This document shows positions 39,973 through 51,818 of a DNA stretch of 64,000 nucleotides, piece after piece. The notes under the pieces were generated by a model, which searched no databases, was not told where the DNA came from, and saw only the letters and a list, made by a program, of their open reading frames with translations. Made by a program: the position numbers and the translations under genes. The stretch spans positions 4,150,505 through 4,214,504 of the forward strand of contig CP136061.1 of assembly GCA_032622095.1 (NCBI GenBank), given 5' to 3'. The stretch's first letter is position 1, and each line of letters opens with the position of its first letter. Origin of the DNA: Siphonodentalium dalli. Taxonomy: Eukaryota; Mollusca; Scaphopoda; Gadilida; Siphonodentaliidae.

Positions 39973-41137
39973 GTCTTATAGGTATGTATTATCAATATGC
40001 CACCTTCCTTATGTATGTCTTATAGGTATACATTATCAATATGCCACCGTCCTTATGTGTGTCTTATAGGTATGGATTATCAATATGCCACCTTCCTTAT
40101 GTGAGTCTTATAGGTATACATTATCAATATGCCACCTTCCTTATGTATGTCTTATAGGTATACATTATCAATATGTCACCGTCCTTATGTGTGTCTTATA
40201 GGTATGTATTATCAATATGCCACCTTCCTTATGTGTGTCTTATAGGTATACATTATCAATATCCACCTTCCTTATGTGTGTCTTATAGATATGTATTATC
40301 AATATGCCACCTTCCTTATGTGAGTCTTATAGGTATGTATTATCAATATGTCACCGACCTTATGTGAGTCTTATAGGTATGTATTATCAATATGCCACCT
40401 TCCTTATGTATGTCTTATAGGTATACATTATCAATATGCCACCGTCCTTATGTATGTCTTATAGGTATACATTATCAATATGCCACCGTCCTTATGTGTG
40501 TCTTATAGGTATACATTATCAATATACACCGTCCTTATGTGAGTCTTATAGGTATGCATTATCAATATCCACCTTCCTTATGTGAGTCTTATAGGTATAC
40601 ATTATCAATATCCACCTTCCTTATGTGAGTCTTATAGGTATACATTATCAATATGCCACCGTCCTTATGTGTGTCTTATAGGTATACATTATCAATATGC
40701 CACCGGCCTTATGTGTGTCTTATAGGTATGTATTATCAATATGCCACCTTCCTTATGTGAGTCTTATAGGTATGTATTATCAATATGCCACCTTCCTTAT
40801 GTGAGTCTTATAGGTATGTATTATCAATATGCCACCTTCCTTATGTATGTCTTATAGGTATACATTATCAATATGCCACCGTCCTTATGTGTGTCTTATA
40901 GGTATACATTATCAATATGCCACCGTCCTTATGTGTGTCTTATAGGTATACATTATCAATATGCCACCTTCCTTATGTGAGTCTTATAGGTATGTATTAT
41001 CAATATGCCACCTTCCTTATGTGAGTCTTATAGGTATACATTATCAATATGCCACCTTCCTTATGTATGTCTTATAGGTATACATTATCAATATGTCACC
41101 GTCCTTATGTGTGTCTTATAGGTATGTATTATCAATA
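39218..41137 (+). repeat. 1,008-bp tandem duplication marked by TAGATATG
   Basis: The substitution TTATAGATATG occurs with the A at 39281, 40289 and 41735, in each case within a CCACCTTCC-GTG unit and followed by the same monomer order. The first two are 1,008 bp apart and the next 1,446 bp. Near 40.07 kb copy 1 has a GTATGGATT monomer and its neighbour, which copy 2 lacks, so the offset falls to 920 bp (40,173 to 41,093). This duplication lies over the right edge of duplication B and so postdates it. Confidence 0.82.
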
Positions 41138-43030
41138 TGCCACCTTCCTTATGTGTGTCTTATAGGTATGTATTATCAATATCCACCTGCCTTATGTGAG
41201 TCTTATAGGTATGCATTATCAATATGCCACCTTCCTTATGTGAGTCTTATAGGTATGTATTATCAATATGCCACCTTCCTTATGTATGTCTTATAGGTAT
41301 ACATTATCAATATGTCACCGTCCTTATGTGTGTCTTATAGGTATGTATTATCAATATCCACCGGCCTTATGTGAGTCTTATAGGTATGCATTATCAATAT
41401 GTCACCTTCCTTATGTGAGTCTTATAGGTATGCATTATCAATATGCCACCTTCCTTATGTGTGTCTTATAGGTATACATTATCAATATGTCACCTTCCTT
41501 ATGTGTGTCTTATAGGTATACATTATCAATATGTCACCTTCCTTATGTGTGTCTTATATGTATACATTATCAATATGTCACCTTCCTTATGTGTGTTTTA
41601 TAGGTATACATTATCAATATGTCACCTTCCTTATGTGTGTCTTATGGGTATACATTATCAATATCCCACCTTCCTTATGTGTGTCTTATAGGTATACATT
41701 ATCAATATCCACCTTCCTTATGTGTGTCTTATAGATATGTATTATCAATATGCCACCTTCCTTATGTGAGTCTTATAGGTATGTATTATCAATATGTCAC
41801 CGACCTTATGTGAGTCTTATAGGTATGTATTATCAATATGCCACCTTCCTTATGTATGTCTTATAGGTATGCATTATCAATATGCCACCGTCCTTATGTA
41901 TGTCTTATAGGTATACATTATCAATATGCCACCGTCCTTATGTGTGTCTTATAGGTATACATTATCAATATACACCGTCCTTATGTGAGTCTTATAGGTA
42001 TGCATTATCAATATCCACCTTCCTTATGTGAGTCTTATAGGTATACATTATCAATATCCACCTTCCTTATGTGAGTCTTATAGGTATACATTATCAATAT
42101 GCCACCGTCCTTATGTGTGTCTTATAGGTATACATTATCAATATGCCACCGGCCTTATGTGTGTCTTATAGGTATGTATTATCAATATGCCACCTTCCTT
42201 ATGTGAGTCTTATAGGTATGTATTATCAATATGCCACCTTCCTTATGTGAGTCTTATAGGTATGTATTATCAATATGCCACCTTCCTTATGTATGTCTTA
42301 TAGGTATACATTATCAATATGCCACCGTCCTTATGTGTGTCTTATAGGTATACATTATCAATATGCCACCTTCCTTATGTGTGTCTTATAGGTATACATT
42401 ATCAATATGCCACCTTCCTTATGTGAGTCTTATAGGTATGTATTATCAATATGCCACCTTCCTTATGTATGTCTTATAGGTATACATTATCAATATGCCA
42501 CCGTCCTTATGTGTGTCTTATAGGTATGGATTATCAATATGCCACCTTCCTTATGTGAGTCTTATAGGTATACATTATCAATATGCCACCTTCCTTATGT
42601 ATGTCTTATAGGTATACATTATCAATATGTCACCGTCCTTATGTGTGTCTTATAGGTATGTATTATCAATATGCCACCTTCCTTATGTGTGTCTTATAGG
42701 TATGTATTATCAATATCCACCTGCCTTATGTGAGTCTTATAGGTATGCATTATCAATATGCCACCTTCCTTATGTGAGTCTTATAGGTATGTATTATCAA
42801 TATGCCACCTTCCTTATGTATGTCTTATAGGTATACATTATCAATATGTCACCGTCCTTATGTGTGTCTTATAGGTATGTATTATCAATATCCACCGGCC
42901 TTATGTGAGTCTTATAGGTATGCATTATCAATATGCCAACTTCCTTATGTGAGTCTTATAGGTATGTATTATCAATATGCCACCTTCCTTATGTATGTCT
43001 TATAGGTATACATTATCAATATGTCACCGT
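41138..43030 (+). repeat. Third copy of the 39-41 kb block (offset 2,454 bp)
   Basis: Order from about 41,440 matches that from 38,989 at an offset of 2,454 bp, confirmed by TAGATATG (39281/41735) and GTATGGATT (40071/42525). CCACCTGCC monomers near 41183 and 42718 and the ATG-triplet series recur at 1,534 bp. Differences include CTTATGGGTATAC near 41644, an ATATCCCACC junction near 41666, and GCCAACTTCC near 42936. Confidence 0.8.
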
Positions 43031-43966
43031 CCTTATGTGTGTCTTATAGGTATGTATTATCAATATGCCACCGGCCTTATGTGAGTCTTATAGGTATGCA
43101 TTATCAATATGCCACCGCCCTTATGTGAGTCTTATAGGTATGCATTATCAATATGCCACCGTCCTTATGTGAGTCTTATAGGTATGTATTATCAATATGC
43201 CACCTTCCTTATGTGTGTCTTATAGGTATGTATTATCAATATGCCACCTTCCTTATGTGAGTCTTATAGGTATACATTATCAATATGCCACCGTCCTTAT
43301 GTGTGTCTTATAGGTATGTATTATCAATATGCCACCTTCCTTATGTGAGTCTTATAGGTATACATTATCAATATGCCACCTTCCTTATGTGTGTCTTATA
43401 GGTATACATTATCAATATGCCACCGGCCTTATGTGAGTCTTATAGGTATGTATTATCAATATCCACCGTCCTTATGTGAGTCTTATAGGTATACATTATC
43501 AATATGCCACCTTCCTTATGTGAGTCTTATAGGTATACATTATCAATATGCCACCGTCCTTATGTGTGTCTTATAGGTATACATGGCAATATCCACTGGC
43601 CTTATGTGTGTCTTATAGGTATGCATTATCAATATGTCACCGTCCTTATGTGTGTCTTAAAGGTATACATTATCAATATGCCACCTTCCTTATGTGAGTC
43701 TTATAGGTATGCATTATCAATATGTCACCTTCCTTATGTGAGTCTTATAGGTATACATTATCAATATCCACCTTCCTTATGTGAGTCTTATAGGTATGCA
43801 TGGCAATATCCACCTTCCTTATGTGAGTCTTATATGTATACATTATCAATATGCCACCTTCCTTATGTGAGTCTTATAGGTATGCATTATCAATATGTCA
43901 CCTTCCTTATGTGAGTCTTATAGGTATGTATTATCAATATGTCACCTTCCTTATGTGTGTCTTATT
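43031..43966 (+). repeat. Linker with GGCC/GCCC monomers and two ACATGGC-type units
   Basis: No gene. GCCACCGGCC and GCCACCGCCC monomers near 43,070-43,120 match those near 53,000-53,050 at an offset of 9,933 bp. Further right, TGGCAAT units occur at about 43,581 and 43,800, the latter with a GCATGGC core. Singletons are CCACTGGCC near 43597, CTTAAAGG near 43657 and CTTATTGG near 43965. The 43.37-43.97 kb order is repeated at 58.38-58.88 kb. Confidence 0.82.
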
Positions 43967-46427
43967 GGTATGTATTATCAATATGCCACCTTCCTTATGT
44001 GTGTCTTATAGGTATGTATTATCAATATGTCACCTTCCTTATGTGTGTCTTATAGGTATGTATTATCAATATGCCACCGTCCTTATGTGAGTCTTATAGG
44101 TATGTATTATCAATATGTCACCTTCCTTATGTGTGTCGTATAGGTATGTATTATCAATATGCCACCGTCCTTATGTGAGTCTTATAGGTATGTATTATCA
44201 ATATGTCACCTTCCTTATGTGTGTCTTATAGGTATGTATTATCAATATGCCACCGTCCTTATGTGTGTCTTATAGGTATGTATTATCAATATGTCACCGT
44301 CCTTATGTGTGTCTTATAGGTATGTATTATCAATATGCCACCTTCCTTATGTGTGTCTTATAGGTATACATTATCAATATGTCACCGTCCTTATGTGTGT
44401 CTTATAGGTATACATTATCAATATGCCACCTTCCTTATGTGAGTCTTATAGGTATGTTTTATCAATATGCCACCTTCCTTATGTGTGTCTTATAGGTATG
44501 CATTATCAATATGTCACCGTCCTTATGTGTGTCTTATAGGTATGTATTATCAATATGCCACCTTCCTTATGTGTGTCTTATAGGTATGTATTATCAATAT
44601 GCCACCGGCCTTATGTGTGTCTTATAGGTATGCATTATCAATATGCCACCTTCCTTATGTGAGTCTTATAGGTATGCATTATCAATATGTCATCGTCCTT
44701 ATGTGTGTCTTATAGGTATGTATTATCAATATGCCACCTTCCTTATGTGTGTCTTATAGGTATGTATTATCAATATGCCACATTCCTTATGTGAGTCTTA
44801 TAGGTATGTATTATCAATATGCCACCGTCCTTATGTGTGTCTTATAGGTATACATTATCAATATGCCACCGTCCTTATGTGTGTCTTATAGGTATGCATT
44901 ATCAATATGCCACCTTCCTTATGTGAGTCTTATAGGTATGTATTATCAATATCCACCGACCTTATGTGAGTCTTATAGGTATGTATTATCAATATGCCAC
45001 CTTCCTTATGTGTCTCTTATAGGTATGTATTATCAATATGCCACCTTCCTTATGTGTGTCTTATAGGTATGTATTATCAATATGCCACCTTCCTTATGTG
45101 TGTCTTATAGGTATGTATTATCAATATGCCACCTTCCTTATGTGAGTCTTATAGGTATGTATTATCAATATGCCACCTTCCTTATGTGAGTCTTATAGGT
45201 ATGTATTATCAATATGCCACCTTCCTTATGTATGTCTTATAGGTATACATTATCAATATGCCACCGTCCTTATGTGTGTCTTATAGGTATGCATTATCAA
45301 TATGCCACCTTCCTTATGTGAGTCTTATAGGTATGTATTATCAATATCCACCGACCTTATGTGAGTCTTATAGGTATGCATTATCAATATGTCACCGTCC
45401 TTATGTGTGTCTTATAGGTATACATTATCAATATGCCACCTTCCTTATGTATGTCTTATAGGTATACATTATCAATATGCCACCTTCCTTATGTGAGTCT
45501 TATAGGTATGTATTATCAATATCCACCGACCTTATGTGAGTCTTATAGGTATGCATTATCAATATGCCACCTTCCTTATGTGAGTCTTATAGGAATGTAT
45601 TATCAATATGCCACCTTCCTTATGTGAGTCTTATAGGTATGCATTATCAATATGCCACCTTCCTTATGTATGTCTTATAGGTATACATTATCAATATGCC
45701 ACCGTCCTTATGTGTGTCTTATAGGTATACATTATCAATATGCCACCTTCCTTATGTATGTCTTATAGGTATACATTATCAATATGCCACCTTCCTTATG
45801 TGAGTCTTATAGGTATGTATTATCAATATGCCACCTTCCTTATGTGAGTCTTATAGGTATGTATTATCAATATGCCACCGCCCTTATGTGAGTCTTATAG
45901 GTATGTATTATCAATATGCCACCGCCCTTATGTGAGTCTTATAGGTATGTATTATCAATATGCCACCTTCCTTATGTGTGTCTTATAGGTATACATTATC
46001 AATATGCCACCTTCCTTATGTGAGTCTTATAGGTATGTATTATCAATATGCCACCTTCCTTATGTGAGTCTTATAGGTATACATTATCAATATGCCACCG
46101 TCCTTATGTGTGTCTTATAGGTATGCATTATCAATATGTCACCGTCCTTATGTGTGTCTTATAGGTATACATTATCAATATGCCACCTTCCTTATGTGAG
46201 GCTTATAGGTATATATTATCAATATGCCACCTTCCTTATGTGTGTCTTATAGGTATACATTATCAATATGCCACCTTCCTTATGTGAGTCTTATAGGTAT
46301 GTATTATCAATATGCCACCTTCCTTATGTGAGTCTTATAGGTATGTATTATCAATATGCCACCTTCCTTATGTGAGTCTTATAGGTATGTATTATCAATA
46401 TGTCACCGTCCTTATGTATGTCTTATA
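43967..46427 (+). repeat. Large duplication C, copy 1 (~2.46 kb)
   Basis: Matches 46,428-49,239. Shared singletons are GTGTCGTATAGG (near 44136 and 46597), CATCGTCC (44691 and 47372), TAGGAATG (45591 and 48404), and GAGGCTTATAGGTATATATT (46201 and 49013). The offset increases from 2,461 to 2,681, 2,725 and 2,812 bp across the block, so copy 2 carries about eight more monomers, added in several steps. Composition is mostly GCCACCTTCC with GAG, GTG and ATG triplets, plus CCACCGACC units near 44,952, 45,350 and 45,526. Confidence 0.88.
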
Positions 46428-49239
46428 GGTATGTATTATCAATATGCCACCTTCCTTATGTGTGTCTTATAGGTATGTATTATCAATATGTCACCTTCCT
46501 TATGTGTGTCTTATAGGTATGTATTATCAATATGCCACCGTCCTTATGTGAGTCTTATAGGTATGTATTATCAATATGTCACCTTCCTTATGTGTGTCGT
46601 ATAGGTATGTATTATCAATATGCCACCGTCCTTATGTGAGTCTTATAGGTATGTATTATCAATATGTCACCTTCCTTATGTGTGTCTTATAGGTATGTAT
46701 TATCAATATGCCACCGTCCTTATGTGTGTCTTATAGGTATGTATTATCAATATGTCACCGTCCTTATGTGTGTCTTATAGGTATGTATTATCAATATGCC
46801 ACCTTCCTTATGTGTGTCTTATAGGTATGCATTATCAATATGCCACCTTCCTTATGTATGTCTTATAGGTATACATTATCAATATGCCACCGTCCTTATG
46901 TGTGTCTTATAGGTATACATTATCAATATGCCACCTTCCTTATGTATGTCTTATAGGTATACATTATCAATATGCCACCTTCCGTATGTGAGTCTTATAG
47001 GTATGTATTATCAATATGTCACCGTCCTTATGTGTGTCTTATAGGTATGTATTATCAATATGCCACCTTCCTTATGTGTGTCTTATAGGTATACATTATC
47101 AATATGTCACCGTCCTTATGTGTGTCTTATAGGTATACATTATCAATATGCCACCTTCCTTATGTGAGTCTTATAGGTATGTATTATCAATATGCCACCT
47201 TCCTTATGTGTGTCTTATAGGTATGCATTATCAATATGTCACCGTCCTTATGTGTGTCTTATAGGTATGTATTATCAATATGCCACCGGCCTTATGTGTG
47301 TCTTATAGGTATGCATTATCAATATGCCACCTTCCTTATGTGAGTCTTATAGGTATGCATTATCAATATGTCATCGTCCTTATGTGTGTCTTATATGTAT
47401 GTATTATCAATATGCCACCTTCCTTATGTGTGTCTTATAGGTATGAATTATCAATATGTCACATTCCTTATGTGAGTCTTATATGTATGTATTATCAATA
47501 TGCCACCTTCCTTATGTGTGTCTTATAGGTATACATTATCAATATGCCACCGTCCTTATGTGTGTCTTATAGGTATACATTATCAATATGCCACCGTCCT
47601 TATGTGTGTCTTATAGGTATGCATTATCAATATGCCACCTTCCTTATGTGAGTCTTATAGGTATGTATTATCAATATCCACCGACCTTATGTGAGTCTTA
47701 TAGGTATGTATTATCAATATGCCACCTTCCTTATGTGTCTCTTATAGGTATGTATTATCAATATGCCACCTTCCTTATGTGTGTCTTATAGGTATGTATT
47801 ATCAATATGCCACCTTCCTTATGTGTGTCTTATAGGTATGTATTATCAATATGCCACCTTCCTTATGTGAGTCTTATAGGTATGTATTATCAATATGCCA
47901 CCTTCCTTATGTGAGTCTTATAGGTATGTATTATCAATATGCCACCTTCCTTATGTATGTCTTATAGGTATACATTATCAATATGCCACCGTCCTTATGT
48001 GTGTCTTATAGGTATGCATTATCAATATGCCACCTTCCTTATGTGGGTCTTATAGGTATGTATTATCAATATCCACCGACCTTATGTGAGTCTTATAGGT
48101 ATGTATTATCAATATGCCACCTTCCTTATGTGAGTCTTATAGGTATGTATTATCAATATCCACCTTCCTTATGTGAGTCTTATAGGTATGCGTTATCAAT
48201 ATGTCACCGTCCTTATGTGTGTCTTATAGGTATACATTATCAATATGCCACCTTCCTTATGTGAGTCTTATAGGTATGTATTATCAATATCTACCGACCT
48301 TATGTGAGTCTTATAGGTATGTATTATCAATATGCCACCTTCCTTATGTGAGTCTTATAGGTATGCATTATCAATATGCCACCTTCCTTATGTGAGTCTT
48401 ATAGGAATGTATTATCAATATGCCACCTTCCTTATGTGAGTCTTATAGGTATGCATTATCAATATGCCACCTTCCTTATGTATGTCTTATAGGTATACAT
48501 TATCAATATGCCACCGTCCTTATGTGTGTCTTATAGGTATACATTATCAATATGCCACCTTCCTTATGTATGTCTTATAGGTATACATTATCAATATGCC
48601 ACCTTCCTTATGTGAGTCTTATAGGTATGTATTATCAATATGCCACCTTCCTTATGTGAGTCTTATTGGTATGTATTATCAATATGCCACCGCCCTTATG
48701 TGAGTCTTATAGGTATGTATTATCAATATGCCACCGCCCTTATGTGAGTCTTATAGGTATGTATTATCAATATGCCACCTTCCTTATGTGTGTCTTATAG
48801 GTATACATTATCAATATGCCACCTTCCTTATGTGAGTCTTATAGGTATGTATTATCAATATGCCACCTTCCTTATGTGAGTCTTATAGGTATACATTATC
48901 AATATGCCACCGTCCTTATGTGTGTCTTATAGGTATGCATTATCAATATGTCACCGTCCTTATGTGTGTCTTATAGGTATACATTATCAATATGCCACCT
49001 TCCTTATGTGAGGCTTATAGGTATATATTATCAATATGCCACCTTCCTTATGTGTGTCTTATAGGTATACATTATCAATATGCCACCTTCCTTATGTGAG
49101 TCTTATAGGTATGTATTATCAATATGCCACCTTCCTTATGTGAGTCTTATAGGTATGTATTATCAATATGCCACCTTCCTTATGTGAGTCTTATAGGTAT
49201 GTATTATCAATATGTCACCGTCCTTATGTATGTCTTATA
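46428..49239 (+). repeat. Large duplication C, copy 2 (~2.81 kb)
   Basis: Tandem copy of the preceding block with about 351 extra bp. The largest gain, 264 bp or six monomers, falls between about 46.6 and 47.4 kb, where an ATG-triplet series and a TTCCGTATG singleton (near 46980) are inserted. Other private changes are GTATGAATT near 47444, CACATTCC near 47460, TATGCGTT near 48189, and ATCTACCGACC near 48289. Confidence 0.86.
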
Positions 49240-50100
49240 GGTATCCATTATCAATATGCCACCGTCCTTATGTGTGTCTTATAGGTATGCATTATCAATA
49301 TGTCACCGTCCTTATGTGTGTCTTATAGGTATACATTATCAATATGCCACCTTCCTTATGTGAGTCTTATAGGTATGCATTATCAATATCCACCTTCCTT
49401 ATGTGTGTCTTATAGGTATGTATTATCAATATGCCACCTTCCTTATGTGTGTCTTATAGGTATGTATTATCAATATGCCACCTTCCTTATGTATGTCTTA
49501 TAGGTATGTATTATCAATATGTCACCGTCCTTATGTGTGTCTTATAGGTATACATGGCAATATCCACCTTCCTTATGTGTGTCTTATAGGTATACATTAT
49601 CAATATGCCACCGTCCTTATGTGTGTCTTATAGGTATGTATTATCAATATGTCACCGTCCTTATGTGTGTCTTATAGGTATATATGGCAATATCCACCGT
49701 CCTTATGTGTGTCTTATAGGTATACATGGCAATATCCACCGTCATTATGTGTGTATTATAGGTATACATTATCAATATGCCACCGGCCTTATGTGTGTCT
49801 TATAGGTATGCATTATCAATATGCCACCTTCCTTATGTGAGTCTTATAGGTATGTATTATCAATATGCCACCTTCCTTATGTATGTCTTATAGGTATACA
49901 TTATCAATATACACCGGCCTTATGTGAGTCTTATAGGTATACATGGCAATATCCACCGTCCTTATGTGTGTCTTATAGGTATGCATTATCAATATACACC
50001 GTCCTTATGTGTGTCTTATAGGTATGTATATCAATATACACCGTCCTTATGTGAGTGTTATAGGTATACATTATCAATATCCACCTTCCTTATGTGTGTC
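49240..50100 (+). repeat. ACATGGC-rich linker, paralogous to 61.2-62.5 kb
   Basis: No gene. The order at 49,605-49,840 matches 61,745-61,980 at an offset of 12,140 bp: a GTCC-GTG unit, two adjacent ACATGGC units, then GGCC. Private changes are GTATCCATT near 49235, GTATATATGGC near 49680, GTCATTATG with GTGTATTATAGG near 49742-49757, a one-base deletion (GTATATC for GTATTATC) near 50029, and GAGTGTTATAGG near 50056. Confidence 0.82.
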
Positions 50101-51818
50101 TTATAGGTATACATGGCAATATCCACCTTCCTTATGTGAGTCTTATAGGTATACATTATCAATATGTCACCGTCCTTATGTGTGTCTTATAGGTATGTAT
50201 TATCAATATGCCACCGTCCTTATGTGTGTCTTATAGGTATGTATTATCAATATGCCACCTTCCTTATGTGAGTCTTATAGGTATACATTATCAATATCCA
50301 CCTTCCTTATGTGTGTCTTATAGGTATACATGGCAATATCCACCTTCCTTATGTGAGTCTTATAGGTATGTATTTTCAATATGCCACCGTCCTTATGTGT
50401 GTCTTATAGGTATACATTATCAATATCCACCTTCCTTATGCGTGTCTTATAGGTATACATGGCAATATCCACCTTCCTTATGTGAGTCTTATAGGTATGT
50501 ATTATCAATGCCACCGTCCTTATGTGTGTCTTATAGGTATACATTATCAATATGACACCTTCCTTATGTGAGTCTTATAGGTATACATTATCAATATCCA
50601 CCTTCCTTATGTGTGTCTTATAGGTATACATGGCAATATCCACCTTCCTTATGTGAGTCTTATAGGTATGTATTATCAATATGTCACCGTCCTTATGTGT
50701 GTCTTATAGGTATGTATTATCAATATCCACCGGCCTTATGTGTGTCTTATAGGTATGTATTATCAATATGTCACCGTCCTTATGTGTGTCTTATAGGTAT
50801 GGATTATCAATATCCACCGGCCGTATGTGTGTCTTATAGGTATGGATTATCAATATCCACCGGCCATATGTGAGTCTTATAGGTATACATGGCAATATCC
50901 ACCGGCCTTATGTGAGTCTTATAGGTATACATGGCAATATCCACCTTCCTTATGTGAGTCTTATAGGTATGTATTATCAATATGTCACCGTCCTTATGTG
51001 TGTCTTATAGGTATGTACTATCAATATCCACCGGCCTTATGTGTGTCTTATAGGTATGTATTATCAATATGTCACCGTCCTTATGTGTGTCTTATAGGTA
51101 TGGATTATCAATATCCACCGGCCGTATGTGTGTCTTATAGGTATGGATTATCAATATCCACCGGCCATATGTGAGTCTTATAGGTATACATGGCAATATC
51201 CACCGGCCTTATGTGAGTCTTATAGGTATACATGGCAATATCCACCTTCCTTATGTGAGTTTTATAGGTATGTATTATCAATATGTCACCGTCCTTATGT
51301 GAGTCTTATAGGTATGTATTATCAATATCCACCGGCCTTATGTGTGTCTTATAGGTATGTATTATCAATATGTCACCGTCCTTATGTGTGTCTTATAGGT
51401 ATGTATTATCAATATGTCACCGGCCTTATGTGTGTCTTATAGGTATGTATTATCAATATGTCACCGGCCTTATGTGTGTCTTATAGGTATGTATTATCAA
51501 TATGTCACCGGCCTTATGTGTGTCTTATAGGTATGTATTATCAATATGTCACCGTCCTTATGTGAGTCTTATAGGTATGTATTATCAATATGTCACCGTC
51601 CTTATGTGAGTCTTATAGGTATGTATTATCAATATGTCACCGTCCTTATGTGTGTCTTATAGGTATGCATTATCAATATGCCACCTTCCTTATGTGTGTC
51701 TTATAGGTATGTATTATCAATTTGTCACCGTCCTTATGTGAGTCTTATAGGTATGTATTATCAATATGTCACCGGCCTTATGTGTGTCTTATAGGTATGT
51801 ATTATCAATATGTCACCG
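50101..51818 (+). repeat. Dispersed copy of the 33-35 kb ACATGGC/GGCC block
   Basis: The order is the same as at 33.1-35.0 kb (offset 16,965 bp at the GGCC heptamers) and 36.9-38.8 kb (offset 13,173 bp). It differs by several singletons: TATTTTCAAT near 50373, TATGCGTG near 50440, a two-base loss ATCAATGCC near 50509, GACACC near 50554, GTACTATC near 51018, GAGTTTTATAGG near 51260 and AATTTGTCACC near 51722. It is thus more diverged from the B copies than they are from each other. Confidence 0.86.

Noticed and set aside
43579-43590. TGGCAAT units as a transposon edge or insertion scar
   Set aside because: The unit is in register with neighbours, one base shorter, and recurs dozens of times in fixed multimers. 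It is a monomer variant, with no target-site duplication or foreign sequence.
43504-43914. Longest open frame (136 codons) as a possible gene
   Set aside because: It spans irregular units (ACATGGC and GCATGGC cores, a CTTAAAGG change) that happen to remove frame shifts and stops. Its paralogue at 58.5-58.8 kb is broken into shorter frames, so no conservation of coding is seen.
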